From positions 1 to 64,000 of the forward strand of contig VHDH01000002.1 of NCBI GenBank assembly GCA_016871445.1: 64,000 nt of DNA, written 5' to 3'. A program made the position numbers and the translations under genes. Source of the stretch: Verrucomicrobiota bacterium (GTDB taxonomy: Bacteria > Verrucomicrobiota > Verrucomicrobiia > Limisphaerales > SXTU01). Each line of letters starts with the position of its first letter. The stretch's first letter is position 1. Positions 24,639 to 34,285 of the stretch are shown in pieces. The notes beneath the pieces were generated by a model. It searched no databases, was not told where the DNA came from, and saw nothing but the letters and a program-made list of their open reading frames with translations.

Positions 24639-25961
24639 ATGAGCATTCATCAACCTCGCTGGTGCAACTCGGCTGAACACAGCTTTTACACCTCTCGCCG
24701 CAACTTTCTCCAAGTGGGAGCCCTGGGAACTCTCGGGCTGTCGCTGGGCGACGTCTTTAAGGCACAGGCTTACGAGGCAGCCCCCTCCAAGGAAGGCAAG
24801 GCCAAGAATGTCATCAACATTTATCTGCCCGGTGGTATGGCGCATCAGGAGTCTTTTGACCCCAAGATGTATGCCCCAATCGAGTATCGCGGGCCGATGG
24901 GCACCGTGAAGACAAAGCTCGATGGCGTGTATTTCTCCGAGTTGATGAAGCAGACCGCGAAGGTCGCGGACAAGATCACGGTCGTCCGCTCCATGACCCA
25001 CGGCGAGGCGGCGCATGAGCGCGGCACGCACAACATGATGACGGGTGTCCGCCCCAGTCCGGCGCTGGTGTATCCGAGCTTTGGCTCGGTGGTGTCGCAC
25101 GAACTCGGGCCACGCAACAACCTCCCGCCCTATGTGGCCATCCCCTCGGTCACTGCGAACGGTGGCACGGGTTATCTCGGCTCGGCCTTTGCGCCCTTCA
25201 GCCTCGGCTCGGATCCCGCAAGCGCCGGCTACAAGGTGCGCGACCTGACGTTGCCCACGGGCATTGATGACAAGCGATTCGCCACCCGCCGCTCCATGCG
25301 TGCAGCCGTGGACGAGCACTTCTCGAAGCTGGAGAAGACCGACGCGCTGGACGGAATGGACACCTTCTATCAGCGCGCTTACAGCCTCATTTCCTCCGAA
25401 AAGGCGCGCGAGGCGTTTGACATCGAGAAGGAATCGGCCCAGTTGCGCGACGAATACGGCCGCAACACCGCCGGCCAGCGAATGCTGCTGGCCCGTCGCC
25501 TCGTCGAGTCGGGCGTGCGTTTCGTCTCCCTGACCTACGGCGGCTGGGACATGCACGATGGCATCAAGCGGGCGATGGAGAACCAGATGCCCAGCTTTGA
25601 CCAGGCCTTTGCGCGGCTGATCCGCGACTTGGACGATCGCGGCTTGCTCGACAGCACGCTGGTGTATGTGACGTCCGAGTTCGGCCGCACGCCTAAAATC
25701 AACCAAACCGCCGGCCGCGACCATTGGCCCAAGGTGTTCTCCATCGTCATGGCGGGCGGCGGCATCAAGCGCGGCTACATCCACGGTTCCTCGGATGCCC
25801 AAGGCGCGGAGCCGGAGAACGATCCGCTCACGGTCAGCGATTACAGCGCGACGATTTACAGCCTCATCGGCATTGACCCGGAGAAGCGCCTCATGTCGCC
25901 CGGCGGCAGGCCGCAGGCAGTCGTCATCGACGGCCACGTCCAGAAGGACTTGCTCGCCTGA
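24639..25961 (+). CDS. DUF1501 family protein with twin-arginine-type signal
   Basis: Member of the DUF1501 family, alkaline-phosphatase/sulfatase-fold proteins that are very common in Planctomycetes and Verrucomicrobia. The ATG at 24639 gives 440 residues, with an N-terminal SRRNFLQVGALGTLGLS that fits a Tat export signal. Family landmarks are INIYLPGGMAHQESFDPK, ERGTHNMMTGVRPS, GGWDMHDG and VTSEFGRTPKINQ, then GRDHWPKVF. DUF1501 genes are usually paired with DUF1549/DUF1553 genes, and one lies two genes downstream. The role is unknown; hydrolysis of a sulfated or phosphorylated extracellular substrate is an inference from fold. Confidence 0.88.
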   Translation: MSIHQPRWCNSAEHSFYTSRRNFLQVGALGTLGLSLGDVFKAQAYEAAPSKEGKAKNVINIYLPGGMAHQESFDPKMYAPIEYRGPMGTVKTKLDGVYFSELMKQTAKVADKITVVRSMTHGEAAHERGTHNMMTGVRPSPALVYPSFGSVVSHELGPRNNLPPYVAIPSVTANGGTGYLGSAFAPFSLGSDPASAGYKVRDLTLPTGIDDKRFATRRSMRAAVDEHFSKLEKTDALDGMDTFYQRAYSLISSEKAREAFDIEKESAQLRDEYGRNTAGQRMLLARRLVESGVRFVSLTYGGWDMHDGIKRAMENQMPSFDQAFARLIRDLDDRGLLDSTLVYVTSEFGRTPKINQTAGRDHWPKVFSIVMAGGGIKRGYIHGSSDAQGAEPENDPLTVSDYSATIYSLIGIDPEKRLMSPGGRPQAVVIDGHVQKDLLA

Positions 25962-25995
25962 GCGGAATGGTGCTCCGAGCGAAGGTCTGATTCCC

Positions 25996-26037
25996 AACGG
26001 GGCAATGTCCGAAAATCGGCATTGCCCCGTTGCTCTT
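25996..26037 (+). terminator. Strong hairpin between the DUF1501 and PPC genes
   Basis: AACGGGGCAATG (25996-26007) and CATTGCCCCGTT (26020-26031) pair perfectly over 12 bp. Inside, CCGA and TCGG extend the stem around an AAA loop after one bulged T. The following GCTCTT is only a weak U-tract. It lies 35 bases after the DUF1501 stop and suggests termination or attenuation before the next gene of the cluster. Confidence 0.7.
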
Positions 26038-26158
26038 AAAACCATGAACAGCGGGAGCAAAATTGAGATTAGGATGAAGAGGAGGAACTGGGTTCCGATT
26101 CGCGCTTTCTCTTTTTGCTCCCAACTTTACGCCTAGTTCTGATTCTCCCTCTCTCCGC

Positions 26159-28543
26159 ATGAATACCCGCACCCTCTCCCTCACCCTGCTCGCTGCCTCC
26201 GCGCTCACCGCCGGGGCCGTTGCCCCCTCGTTACAAAGCACCACGCCCAACGGCGTGCAACGCGGCACAGAGGTTGAGTTGAAGTTCAACGGAGCCCGGC
26301 TCACGGATGCCGAAGAAGTTTTCCTTTATGAACCCGGCGTCAAGGTGTTGGAACTCAAAGAGGTTAAGGAAAGCTTCGTGCTCGCGCGCGTGAAAATTGA
26401 TGCCGACTGTCCGCTCGGCGAGCACAAGGTTCGCATCCGCACCAAGACGGGCGTCTCCGATTTCCGCACTTTTACCGTGGGCGCGTATGCGCAGGTGGAC
26501 GAGACGGAGCCAAACACCACGCTCGACAAGGCGCAAAAGGTGGCCATGAACTCCACCGTGCTCGGCACGGTGTCCAACGAGGATGTGGATTATTATCGAG
26601 TCGAGGCCAAGAAGGGCGACCCCATCGCCGTGGAGGTTGAGGGCATCCGTTTGGGCCGCACGTTTTTCGATCCCTACGTCGCCATCCTCGACAAGAACGG
26701 CAAGGTGCTAGCCAAGGCCGACGATACGGCCCTATTGATTCAGGACTCCTTTGCGACCATCGTCGCGCCTGCCGACGGCGAGTACGTCATTGAGGTCCGC
26801 GAAACGAGCTACGGTGGCGGCGGCAATCCTTATCGTGTTCATATCGGTAATTTCCCCCGGCCCAGCGCGGTCTTCCCGCCCGGCGGCAAGGCTGGCGAAT
26901 CGCTGGAAGTGAAATTCTTGGGCGACGCTGCCGGTGAGTTCAACCAGACCTTCAGCCTGCCGCAGCCCAACCGCTTCAAATACGGCGTGTTCGCGGAGCG
27001 CAAGGGCCTCACTGCCCCCTCTTCTAACTTGGTTCGCATCTCGCCCTTCGCAAATGTGATGGAGAAGGAGCCAAACGACGACGTGAAGGCAGCAGCCGTT
27101 GCGGCCGGCGACCTCCCACTCGCCTTCAACGGCATCATCGGCAAAAAGGGCGACGTGGATTGGTTCCGCTTCAAAGCCAAGAAGGGCGAGACGTTCGACA
27201 TCAACGTCTATGCCCGCCGCATCCGCTCGCAACTCGACACCGTGCTACACATTTGCGACGCCGACGGCAAGTCACTGGGCAATAACGACGATAGCGGCGG
27301 GGCCGACAGCAAATTACGCTTCACGTTCCCAGGGGATGGCGAGTTCACCATCAAGATCACCGACCACCTCGGTTACGGCGGGCCGGAATGCACCTACCGG
27401 GTTGAATTCACGCCGGTGGTGCCCGAAGTCAGCACCTTCATCGCGGATACGGCGCGTTATGACGCGCAAACGCGTAAATCCATCGTGGTTGCGCGGGGCA
27501 ACCGCTTCGCCTCGCTGCAATCCGTCCGCCGCACCGACCTGCCCAGCGACTCAAGCGACCTGGAGTTTGCGATGGAAGACTTCCCGTCCGGCATCTCGAT
27601 GCAGGCTGTGACCGTGCCGCGCGACCAGACGACCTGGCCGGTGGTGTTCGAAGCTCGCGCGGATGCCCCCATTGCGGGCAAGCTGGCGAACCTTGCCGTC
27701 CGCACCACGGCCGAGGCGAAGACGCCCGCTAAGGGAGGCATTTGGCAGAACTACGACCTAGTCCAGGACGGCAACAACGGCGTTTATTATCAGACTTGGA
27801 CTGACAAGATAGCCGTAGCCGTAGTGGACGAACTTCCGTTTAAGATATCGCTTGAGCCGGTTAAGGCCCCGCTCGTGCAGAGCGGCTCACTCGACGTAAA
27901 GATTCTCGTCGAGCGCAAAGAAGGCTTCGACGAGCCTATCCGCGTCATTAATTTGTACAACCCGCCCGGCACCGGCAGCACGCCGGAAATCACAATCCCG
28001 AAGGGCGAAAAATCCGCCGTTTATAGCCTCAACGCCAACGGCAACGCGACGACCAAGGTTTGGAAGATCGCTTTTCTAGGTTCCGCCACCGTGAGCGGCG
28101 GCACTGCCTATGCCTCCACGCAGCTCGCTGACCTAGAGGTTGCCCCGGCGTTTGTGAACGGTAAACTAACTCAGACCAATGCCGTTGTCGGCACGCCTGT
28201 GAAGTTCATTTGTACGCTCGACCAAAAAACCCCGTTCGAGGGCCGCGCCGAAGTCATGCTCACGGGCTTACCTGCCGGGGTGACGGCCGGATCTAAATCC
28301 ATAACCAAAGACGACAAAGAAATCGTGTTCGACGTGAACGTTGCTACCAACGCCATCAAGGGCATGCACCGCACTGTTTTCGTGGCGATGAACATGAAGT
28401 TCAACGGTCAGCAAATCGGACAGAGCTTTGCCAGCGGCGGTTCACTGCGCATTGACCCCGTTCGGCAACCAATCGCGGAAGCTAAACCCGCCGCCAAAGC
28501 AGTAACTCCTGCGGTCAAGCCGACGCCCAAGACCGGCAACTGA
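26159..28543 (+). CDS. Secreted protein with pre-peptidase C-terminal (PPC) domains
   Basis: Exported 794-residue protein, with the signal peptide MNTRTLSLTLLAASALTAGA. After an IPT/Ig-like N-terminal segment (SLQSTTPNGVQRGTEVELKF) there are two PPC-type beta-sandwich domains, each introduced by E-x-N and a D-V-D-(Y/W) motif: ETEPNTTLDKA with NEDVDYYRVEAKKGD, and EKEPNDDVKAA with GDVDWFRFKAKKGE. The C-terminal 350 residues look like further beta-rich domains. PPC domains bind matrix or polymer rather than catalyse. The gene sits between DUF1501 and DUF1549 genes, a familiar association. The ATG at 26159 lacks a clear Shine-Dalgarno. Confidence 0.82.
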   Translation: MNTRTLSLTLLAASALTAGAVAPSLQSTTPNGVQRGTEVELKFNGARLTDAEEVFLYEPGVKVLELKEVKESFVLARVKIDADCPLGEHKVRIRTKTGVSDFRTFTVGAYAQVDETEPNTTLDKAQKVAMNSTVLGTVSNEDVDYYRVEAKKGDPIAVEVEGIRLGRTFFDPYVAILDKNGKVLAKADDTALLIQDSFATIVAPADGEYVIEVRETSYGGGGNPYRVHIGNFPRPSAVFPPGGKAGESLEVKFLGDAAGEFNQTFSLPQPNRFKYGVFAERKGLTAPSSNLVRISPFANVMEKEPNDDVKAAAVAAGDLPLAFNGIIGKKGDVDWFRFKAKKGETFDINVYARRIRSQLDTVLHICDADGKSLGNNDDSGGADSKLRFTFPGDGEFTIKITDHLGYGGPECTYRVEFTPVVPEVSTFIADTARYDAQTRKSIVVARGNRFASLQSVRRTDLPSDSSDLEFAMEDFPSGISMQAVTVPRDQTTWPVVFEARADAPIAGKLANLAVRTTAEAKTPAKGGIWQNYDLVQDGNNGVYYQTWTDKIAVAVVDELPFKISLEPVKAPLVQSGSLDVKILVERKEGFDEPIRVINLYNPPGTGSTPEITIPKGEKSAVYSLNANGNATTKVWKIAFLGSATVSGGTAYASTQLADLEVAPAFVNGKLTQTNAVVGTPVKFICTLDQKTPFEGRAEVMLTGLPAGVTAGSKSITKDDKEIVFDVNVATNAIKGMHRTVFVAMNMKFNGQQIGQSFASGGSLRIDPVRQPIAEAKPAAKAVTPAVKPTPKTGN

Positions 28544-28579
28544 CCACTACACTAAGCACTAATTGACCTTCACCCTTCC

Positions 28580-31006
28580 ATGAGATCCCTCCTCACCCTC
28601 ACGCTCGCGCTGCCACTCGCTGCGCTCGCCGCTCCGTCGCTTGTCGAGGTCCGCGTGTTCCCACCGGACATCACCCTTAACTCGAAGCAAGACCTCCAGT
28701 CAGTCATCGTGCAGGCTATTTATTCCGACAGCACCACACGTGACGTGACCACGCAGGCACAGTTCTCCCTCTCGGATAAGACGCTCGCGCGGATGGAGAA
28801 GTCAGTCATTCGTCCAGTCGCAGACGGCAAGACAGAGCTAACCGCGAAGTTTGAGTCTAAGACCGTGACGCTACCGGTAAAAATCGAAAAGTCCGCCATC
28901 ACTCCGCCCATCGCCTTCAGCTTGGACGTGATGCCCGTCTTCACCAAAGCCGGCTGTAACACCGGCTCCTGCCACGGCTCCGCACGCGGCAAAGACGGCT
29001 TTCACCTGTCACTTTTCGGCTACGACCCCGCCGGCGACTACGACAAAATCACTCGTCAGATGCTCGGCCGCCGCATCAACCTCGCATTGCCCGAGGAAAG
29101 CCTGCTGCTCACGAAGGCATCCGGCGCCGTGCAACACACCGGCGGGAAGCTCATCGAGCCAAAGGACGACCTTTACCGCACGCTGGTGCAATGGTTGGAA
29201 GCTGGCGCCCCACCCGACCCCAAGGACACTCCACAAGTCACAAGCATCGAAATTTTCCCCGTGCAAGCCGTGTTAGAGGGCTCCGGCGCGACGCAACAGT
29301 TCACCGTGCGCGCCAAGTACTCCGATGGTACTGACCGCGACGTGACCAAAATCGCGAGCTTCGTGAGCAACAACGACGTGAGTGCCAAAGTCACCAAGTT
29401 CGGCTTGGTAACTTCCGATAAACCCGGCGAAGCATTCGTCATGGCACGCTTCGACGCATTTACGGTGGGCGCGCAGATTTTGGCGATTCCCCGCGCGGCG
29501 AACTTCGTTTTTCCAAAGGTGGCTGAGCATAACTACATTGACTCGCTCATCCACAATAAGCTGAGGAAAATTCGTATCACGCCCAGCGAGGTAGCCGACG
29601 ATGCGACCTTCCTGCGCCGCGTGACGCTCGACATCACCGGCACCATGCCCGCGCCCGACGAGGTCCGCGCATTTCTCGCCGACAAGAACCCGAACAAGCG
29701 CGAGAAAAAAGTGGATGATTTGCTGGAGCGACCGGAATTCACCGAGCTGTGGGTGATGAAGTTCGCCGAGTTGCTGCAAATTCGAACCGATAACAACCAG
29801 TTCCAATACAAGTCCGCGCTTCAATACTACGATTGGCTCAAAGATCAGTTTACCCGGAACATCCCGATGGACAAACTCACGCAAGAGTTGCTCACAGCAA
29901 AAGGTGGCACTTTTGCCAACCCAGCGGCGAACTTCTACAAGGTAGAGACCGACGTGCTGAAACTTTCCGAGAACGTCGCGCAGGTCTTCATGGGCATGCG
30001 GATGCAGTGCGCGCAGTGCCACAACCATCCCTTCGACCGCTGGACGATGAACGACTACTACGGCTTCGCCGCGTTCTTCGCGCAGGTGGGCCGCAAGACG
30101 GGCGAGGACCAGCGCGAGACCGTGGTGTTTGACCGCGGCAGCGGCGGCGTCCGGCATCCCGTGGGCAACCGCGACATCCCGCCCAAGTTCCTCGGCGCGG
30201 ACGGCGGCAAGCCCGACGCAGGCCAGGATCGCCGCGAGGTCATGGCCAAGTGGCTCGCCTCACCGCAGAATCCGTTCTTTGCCAAGAACCTCGCCAACAT
30301 CGTCTGGGCGCATTTCTTTGGGAAAGGCATTGTGGAACCGGTGGACGATGTGCGGATCAGCAACCCACCGTCGAACCCCGAATTGCTAGACGAGCTGGGT
30401 AAACGTTTCACCGATTCGAACTATAATTTCAAAAAACTCGTCCGCGATCTGTGCACCAGCCGCACCTATCAACTCACGCCCAAGTCCAACGCGACCAACG
30501 CCGAGGACACGCGTAATTTTGCCAAGGGCTCCATCCGCCGCCTGCGGGCCGAGATTCTGCTCGACGCCATCAACCAGGTGACCATGCGGCAGGACAAGTT
30601 CCGCGGCCTGCCGTTGGGCGCGCGCGCCGTGGAGATCGTGGACGGCCGCACCACCACTTACTTCCTCACCACTTTTGGCCGGGCCAACCGCGACACCGTC
30701 TGCGCATGCGAGGTCAAGATGGAGCCTAATCTCTCACAAGCCCTTCATCTTTTGAATGGCGACACCGTCAACTCCAAGATTCAAGGTGGCGGCCTCGTGG
30801 CCTCCTTAATGAAGGAAAACAAGTCCGATGCCCAAATCATCGAGGAGTTCTACTGGCGTGCGCTCTCCCGCCCGCCGACGCAGACCGAACAAACCAAGCT
30901 AGCGGAGTACTTTGCCGATGCCAAGACTCCCGCTGAAAGGGCATCGGTCCTCAATGACATATTCTGGGCTGTGCTCAACTCGAAGGAGTTTATCTTCAAC
31001 CACTGA
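28580..31006 (+). CDS. Secreted DUF1549/DUF1553 protein with Ig-like domains and cytochrome-type motifs
   Basis: Large exported protein of 808 residues, signal peptide MRSLLTLTLALPLAALAA. Domain order: a bacterial Ig-like domain (about 20-105), a segment with GCNTGSCHGSARGKDGFHLSL (about 125-145), a second Ig-like domain (about 225-305), DUF1549 (about 320-510, containing CAQCHNHPFDRW, a heme c or metal motif), and DUF1553 (about 540-790). The GCN-x-G-x-CHG form of the first Cys motif is family-typical although it is CX4CH, not CXXCH. These genes pair with DUF1501 genes; the role is unknown, perhaps extracellular redox or degradation. The 36-base gap from the PPC gene suggests cotranscription. 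Confidence 0.87.
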   Translation: MRSLLTLTLALPLAALAAPSLVEVRVFPPDITLNSKQDLQSVIVQAIYSDSTTRDVTTQAQFSLSDKTLARMEKSVIRPVADGKTELTAKFESKTVTLPVKIEKSAITPPIAFSLDVMPVFTKAGCNTGSCHGSARGKDGFHLSLFGYDPAGDYDKITRQMLGRRINLALPEESLLLTKASGAVQHTGGKLIEPKDDLYRTLVQWLEAGAPPDPKDTPQVTSIEIFPVQAVLEGSGATQQFTVRAKYSDGTDRDVTKIASFVSNNDVSAKVTKFGLVTSDKPGEAFVMARFDAFTVGAQILAIPRAANFVFPKVAEHNYIDSLIHNKLRKIRITPSEVADDATFLRRVTLDITGTMPAPDEVRAFLADKNPNKREKKVDDLLERPEFTELWVMKFAELLQIRTDNNQFQYKSALQYYDWLKDQFTRNIPMDKLTQELLTAKGGTFANPAANFYKVETDVLKLSENVAQVFMGMRMQCAQCHNHPFDRWTMNDYYGFAAFFAQVGRKTGEDQRETVVFDRGSGGVRHPVGNRDIPPKFLGADGGKPDAGQDRREVMAKWLASPQNPFFAKNLANIVWAHFFGKGIVEPVDDVRISNPPSNPELLDELGKRFTDSNYNFKKLVRDLCTSRTYQLTPKSNATNAEDTRNFAKGSIRRLRAEILLDAINQVTMRQDKFRGLPLGARAVEIVDGRTTTYFLTTFGRANRDTVCACEVKMEPNLSQALHLLNGDTVNSKIQGGGLVASLMKENKSDAQIIEEFYWRALSRPPTQTEQTKLAEYFADAKTPAERASVLNDIFWAVLNSKEFIFNH

Positions 31007-31101
31007 TCCAGAAAATGATCCTGCGGATTGAAATCAACATCATAATAAAAAGCCCGACCCAAGCGGCCTGATCCTAATCTTTCTGCTCCGCCCACCCTGC
31101 C

Positions 31102-33108
31102 ATGAAGACGCCGAAGCTTCTCCTTGCCGCTGCCGCGCTTGCCCTCCCGTTGAGTTTGCACGCGCAAAAAATTACTTACGACGAGCACATTCTTCCGCTT
31201 TTCAAGAACCAATGCCTCAAGTGCCACAATTCCGACAAACCCAAGGCCGACGTAGACCTCTCCACCTATGGCGCGCTCATGCGGGGCGGTAGTTCGGGCA
31301 GCATCGTGACTGGCGGCGACCCGGACGGCTCCGTCCTTTACAAGGTCACCACGCATGCGGCAGAGCCAACCATGCCGCCCAAAAACAAGCTGGCCGATAA
31401 AGAACTTGATCTCATCAAGAAGTGGATCGCTGGTGGCCTGCTCGAGAACTCCGGCAGCAAAGCCGTCACCTCCAACCGCCCAAAAGTGGATCTGAGCCTC
31501 AGCGGGGCGTCGTTCGATAAGCCCGAGGGCGCGCCGCCCATGCCCGGCGACCTATTGTTAGAGCCGGTCCTCCGCACTCCGCGCACCAGCGCCAGCACGG
31601 CGTTGGCCGCCAGCCCGTGGGCGCCGCTTGCCGCACTAGGCGGTCAAAAACAAGTGCTGCTCTACAACACGGACACGCTCCAGCTCGCGGGAGTGCTCCC
31701 GTTTCCAGAGGGCTTTCCGCATGACGTCAAGTTCAGCCGAAACGGCAAGCTATTGCTCGCCAGTGGCGGGCGCGGCGCGAACAAGGGATTGGCCGCTGTC
31801 TGGGACATCACCACCGGCGAACGTATCCTCACCGCCGGTGATGAGCTCGATGTGGCGCTTACGGCTGACATTTCCTCGAACCAGAAGTGGATCGCCCTCG
31901 GCGGACCGGACCGGCTGGTAAAAATTTACGCCACCGCGACCGGCGAACAGCTCTACAAAATGAAGAAGCATACCGACTGGGTGCTCGCCGCCGAGTTCAA
32001 CCACACGAGCACCTACCTCGCAACCGGTGACCGTAATGGCGGCGTGATCGTGTGGGACGCCGAGGCCGGCCAAGAGGTGCAAACCTTCACTGGCCATCGC
32101 GCCGCCATCACCTCGCTGGCATGGCGCTCGCCAGACCTGCTCGTTTCCGCCAGCGAAGATGGCACCGTCAAGACTTGGAGTGTGAAAGAGGCCGTGCAGG
32201 TCAAGACCGTCAACGCTCACAACAGCGTGACCGGCCTACGCCTGACCGTGGACGGCGCGATGGCCACCTGCGGTCGCGACAAGACCATTTCGACTTGGGA
32301 CAAAGAAGGTAACAAGGGCAAAACCTTCACCCTCACCAACGACGTGCCCGTTCGCGCGACGCTGACCCACGACGGCAAACGCGTCATCGCGACCGACTGG
32401 ACAGGTAAGGTGTACGCTTGGAACGTCGCCGACGGCAAGGAACTCACGGGCCTTTCACTCAATCCGCCCACCATCGCTGAACAGCAGCAAATCGTGGCCG
32501 AAAATATCTCCGCTCTGGAAGCCGCACTATTAAAACTCAACGCCACGCTCACCGAGAGCACCGTTGCCGTCGGAAAAGCCAAGACCGACCTTGAGGCCGC
32601 AAAAGACGACAACGCGAAACGCTCCCTCACCCTCGCCGCCGAAGTCGCTACCAAGAAGCAAGCCGACGCCAAACTCGCTCTTGAACAAGCAGACGCCGAG
32701 TTAAAAAATGCAAGGAGTGGGGTGGATCGCCTCAAGCTAGGCGCGTTCTACGCGAAGTTCTGGCGCGCAAAGGAAGATTTCACCGCAAAGAAAGACGAGC
32801 AGAAGCGACTCCTCGCCACCGTCGAGTCCGCCAACGCCGCCATCAAACAAGCTGAGACCGACCTAAAGGCTGCCAAGAAAGTTAAGACCACGACTAAGGA
32901 GGAGAAGAACCAGCTTGCGAAACGCATCACAGATTTAGAGAAGAGCATCACGGACAACAAGAAGCTTGCCTCCAACTCAAAGTCCGCTGCTGAGAAGTTA
33001 GTCAAGCCGTTAGCTACTGAGGAGAAAAGGGTACAGGCCATGGCCGCCGAATATCAGAAGCTAAAGGCCGTCTCCATCCCAGCTTCGGTCAAATCCGCCA
33101 AGCTTTAG
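31102..33108 (+). CDS. Secreted c-type cytochrome / WD40 propeller protein with coiled-coil tail
   Basis: Exported 668-residue protein: signal peptide to about residue 21, then a Planctomycete-type cytochrome c domain with heme motif CLKCH at 38-42 and a distal Met candidate in EPTMPPK. A WD40 propeller of about seven blades follows (for example VWDITTGE, VWDAEAGQEVQTFTGH, TWSVKEAVQVKT). The last 200 residues are a long Lys/Ala/Glu-rich coiled coil beginning near TIAEQQQIVAE. It completes the DUF1501-PPC-DUF1549-cytochrome group. Electron transfer plus a protein-protein platform is the likely role; the partner is not evident. Confidence 0.86.
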   Translation: MKTPKLLLAAAALALPLSLHAQKITYDEHILPLFKNQCLKCHNSDKPKADVDLSTYGALMRGGSSGSIVTGGDPDGSVLYKVTTHAAEPTMPPKNKLADKELDLIKKWIAGGLLENSGSKAVTSNRPKVDLSLSGASFDKPEGAPPMPGDLLLEPVLRTPRTSASTALAASPWAPLAALGGQKQVLLYNTDTLQLAGVLPFPEGFPHDVKFSRNGKLLLASGGRGANKGLAAVWDITTGERILTAGDELDVALTADISSNQKWIALGGPDRLVKIYATATGEQLYKMKKHTDWVLAAEFNHTSTYLATGDRNGGVIVWDAEAGQEVQTFTGHRAAITSLAWRSPDLLVSASEDGTVKTWSVKEAVQVKTVNAHNSVTGLRLTVDGAMATCGRDKTISTWDKEGNKGKTFTLTNDVPVRATLTHDGKRVIATDWTGKVYAWNVADGKELTGLSLNPPTIAEQQQIVAENISALEAALLKLNATLTESTVAVGKAKTDLEAAKDDNAKRSLTLAAEVATKKQADAKLALEQADAELKNARSGVDRLKLGAFYAKFWRAKEDFTAKKDEQKRLLATVESANAAIKQAETDLKAAKKVKTTTKEEKNQLAKRITDLEKSITDNKKLASNSKSAAEKLVKPLATEEKRVQAMAAEYQKLKAVSIPASVKSAKL

Positions 33109-33513
33109 AAGGGGGAATGCCCGGGGACAGGTCGACACTTTCTGTTGCTCCGTTTTTCGTGGGCGATGTTGAGTCTGAGTTCCACCTAATCAAGCTACAA
33201 GGGATGGTCAACTTTACGTCCTCATAAATTACCCGAGGCTCAGAGCTATTTCATGAATAGTAGGATTACAGAACTGTGCGTGGGCGAGGCGGCTGGTCCA
33301 TTGGGAAACTATGCGAACTTCACCCCGGACGACATGGTGGTTCCTATGCCCTAAATTTTCCACTGGCAATTCGGAGGCGTGCGGACTAGGAGTAATCCGT
33401 AAGTTTGGTGTTGTACCCGACGTTCCCATTAACGTCGCAATGGGAACTCAGCCAGCCGTGAGCGGCTGGGCGCAAGCTAAGGGTCCTATTTTCAAAATGA
33501 CTGCCGCACGAAC
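33109..33513 (+). promoter_or_regulatory. 405-base intergenic region with two adjacent hairpins before a pilin-like gene
   Basis: No gene is supported here. Near its 3' end are two consecutive perfect hairpins: GTTCCCATT (33422-33430) with AATGGGAAC (33439-33447), and CCAGCCG (33452-33458) with CGGCTGG (33463-33469). They lie 45-92 bases before the ATG at 33514. Neither is followed by a U-tract, so they look like 5'-leader structure rather than terminators. Confidence 0.45.
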
Positions 33514-34272
33514 ATGAAAAGCAAATCACCAAATAACTCCCACGCGGGGTTTACGCTCATCGAACTTCTCGTCGTCATCGCCATCATCGCGATTCTGGCG
33601 GGCATGCTGCTACCGGCGCTGAGCAAGGCCAAAGCCAAGGCCCACGACGTGTCTTGCAAAAACAACCTGAAAACCTTGGCCTTGGCATCGGTGCTTTACG
33701 GGCAGGACTATGACGACATTACCCCGATTACCTTCGGACCCACTACAGGGCCTACATCAATCGGCGCTTCGGGCGTCTGGTATCGCTCGCTGGGATTTTA
33801 TGTTGGTAAAGCAGGTAACTTGGCAGCTGGACGCGCAGGCAAAGTCTTCGAGTGCCCAGGCTTTAAACCCTTTGCGGCGCAAAATACGCCCGGTTTCATC
33901 GCCGGCATTGGCATCACTTACGCCCAGAATCGCTACCTGACACAATACCCAAACCCAATCGTGAGATTTGCTCAGATTGACGATCCCACCGAGACTCAGA
34001 TCCACGCGGACACCGATGGCTATAATGCGGTGAACTACCAAGACAACTTGGCATCCTTTCCATCGGGCATTAACACCACGCTCTACCGACACAACGGCGG
34101 AACGGAGATGAGCAGTCTGGGCAACCAATACACCAGACCGCCTCCGGTTGGCTTAGGACTTCCACAGGGGCCACGGTCGGGTTCCGCGAATCTCAACTGG
34201 GTGGATGGTCACGTGTCTCAGCTCAAGTGGACCAACAACATCACCCGGCTTTTCACGATCCAACGCGACTAA
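33514..34272 (+). CDS. Stand-alone prepilin-like secreted protein
   Basis: Begins [12 protein letters not shown], then the prepilin motif [19 protein letters not shown], with a normal Gly before the cut and Glu at +5. Basic residues (KAKAKAHD) and CKNNLK follow, as usual for the verrucomicrobial DUF1559-like/H-X9-DG family. The C-terminus has [16 protein letters not shown], the DG signature. The length is 252 residues. It would be cut by prepilin peptidase and displayed or secreted. It is not next to pilus assembly genes; it follows the DUF1501 cluster and is convergent with the next gene. Confidence 0.85.
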   Translation: MKSKSPNNSHAGFTLIELLVVIAIIAILAGMLLPALSKAKAKAHDVSCKNNLKTLALASVLYGQDYDDITPITFGPTTGPTSIGASGVWYRSLGFYVGKAGNLAAGRAGKVFECPGFKPFAAQNTPGFIAGIGITYAQNRYLTQYPNPIVRFAQIDDPTETQIHADTDGYNAVNYQDNLASFPSGINTTLYRHNGGTEMSSLGNQYTRPPPVGLGLPQGPRSGSANLNWVDGHVSQLKWTNNITRLFTIQRD

Positions 34273-34285
34273 TCGTCGGGTAGCA

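Noticed and set aside
24600-26060. 486-codon open frame on the minus strand opposite the DUF1501 gene
   Set aside because: No family resemblance; the plus-strand frame carries all DUF1501 motifs.
28955-28978. CX4CH motif in the DUF1549 protein as a novel heme site
   Set aside because: The GCN-x-G-x-CHG pattern is a familiar feature of this family, so it is not new; heme attachment there is unproven.
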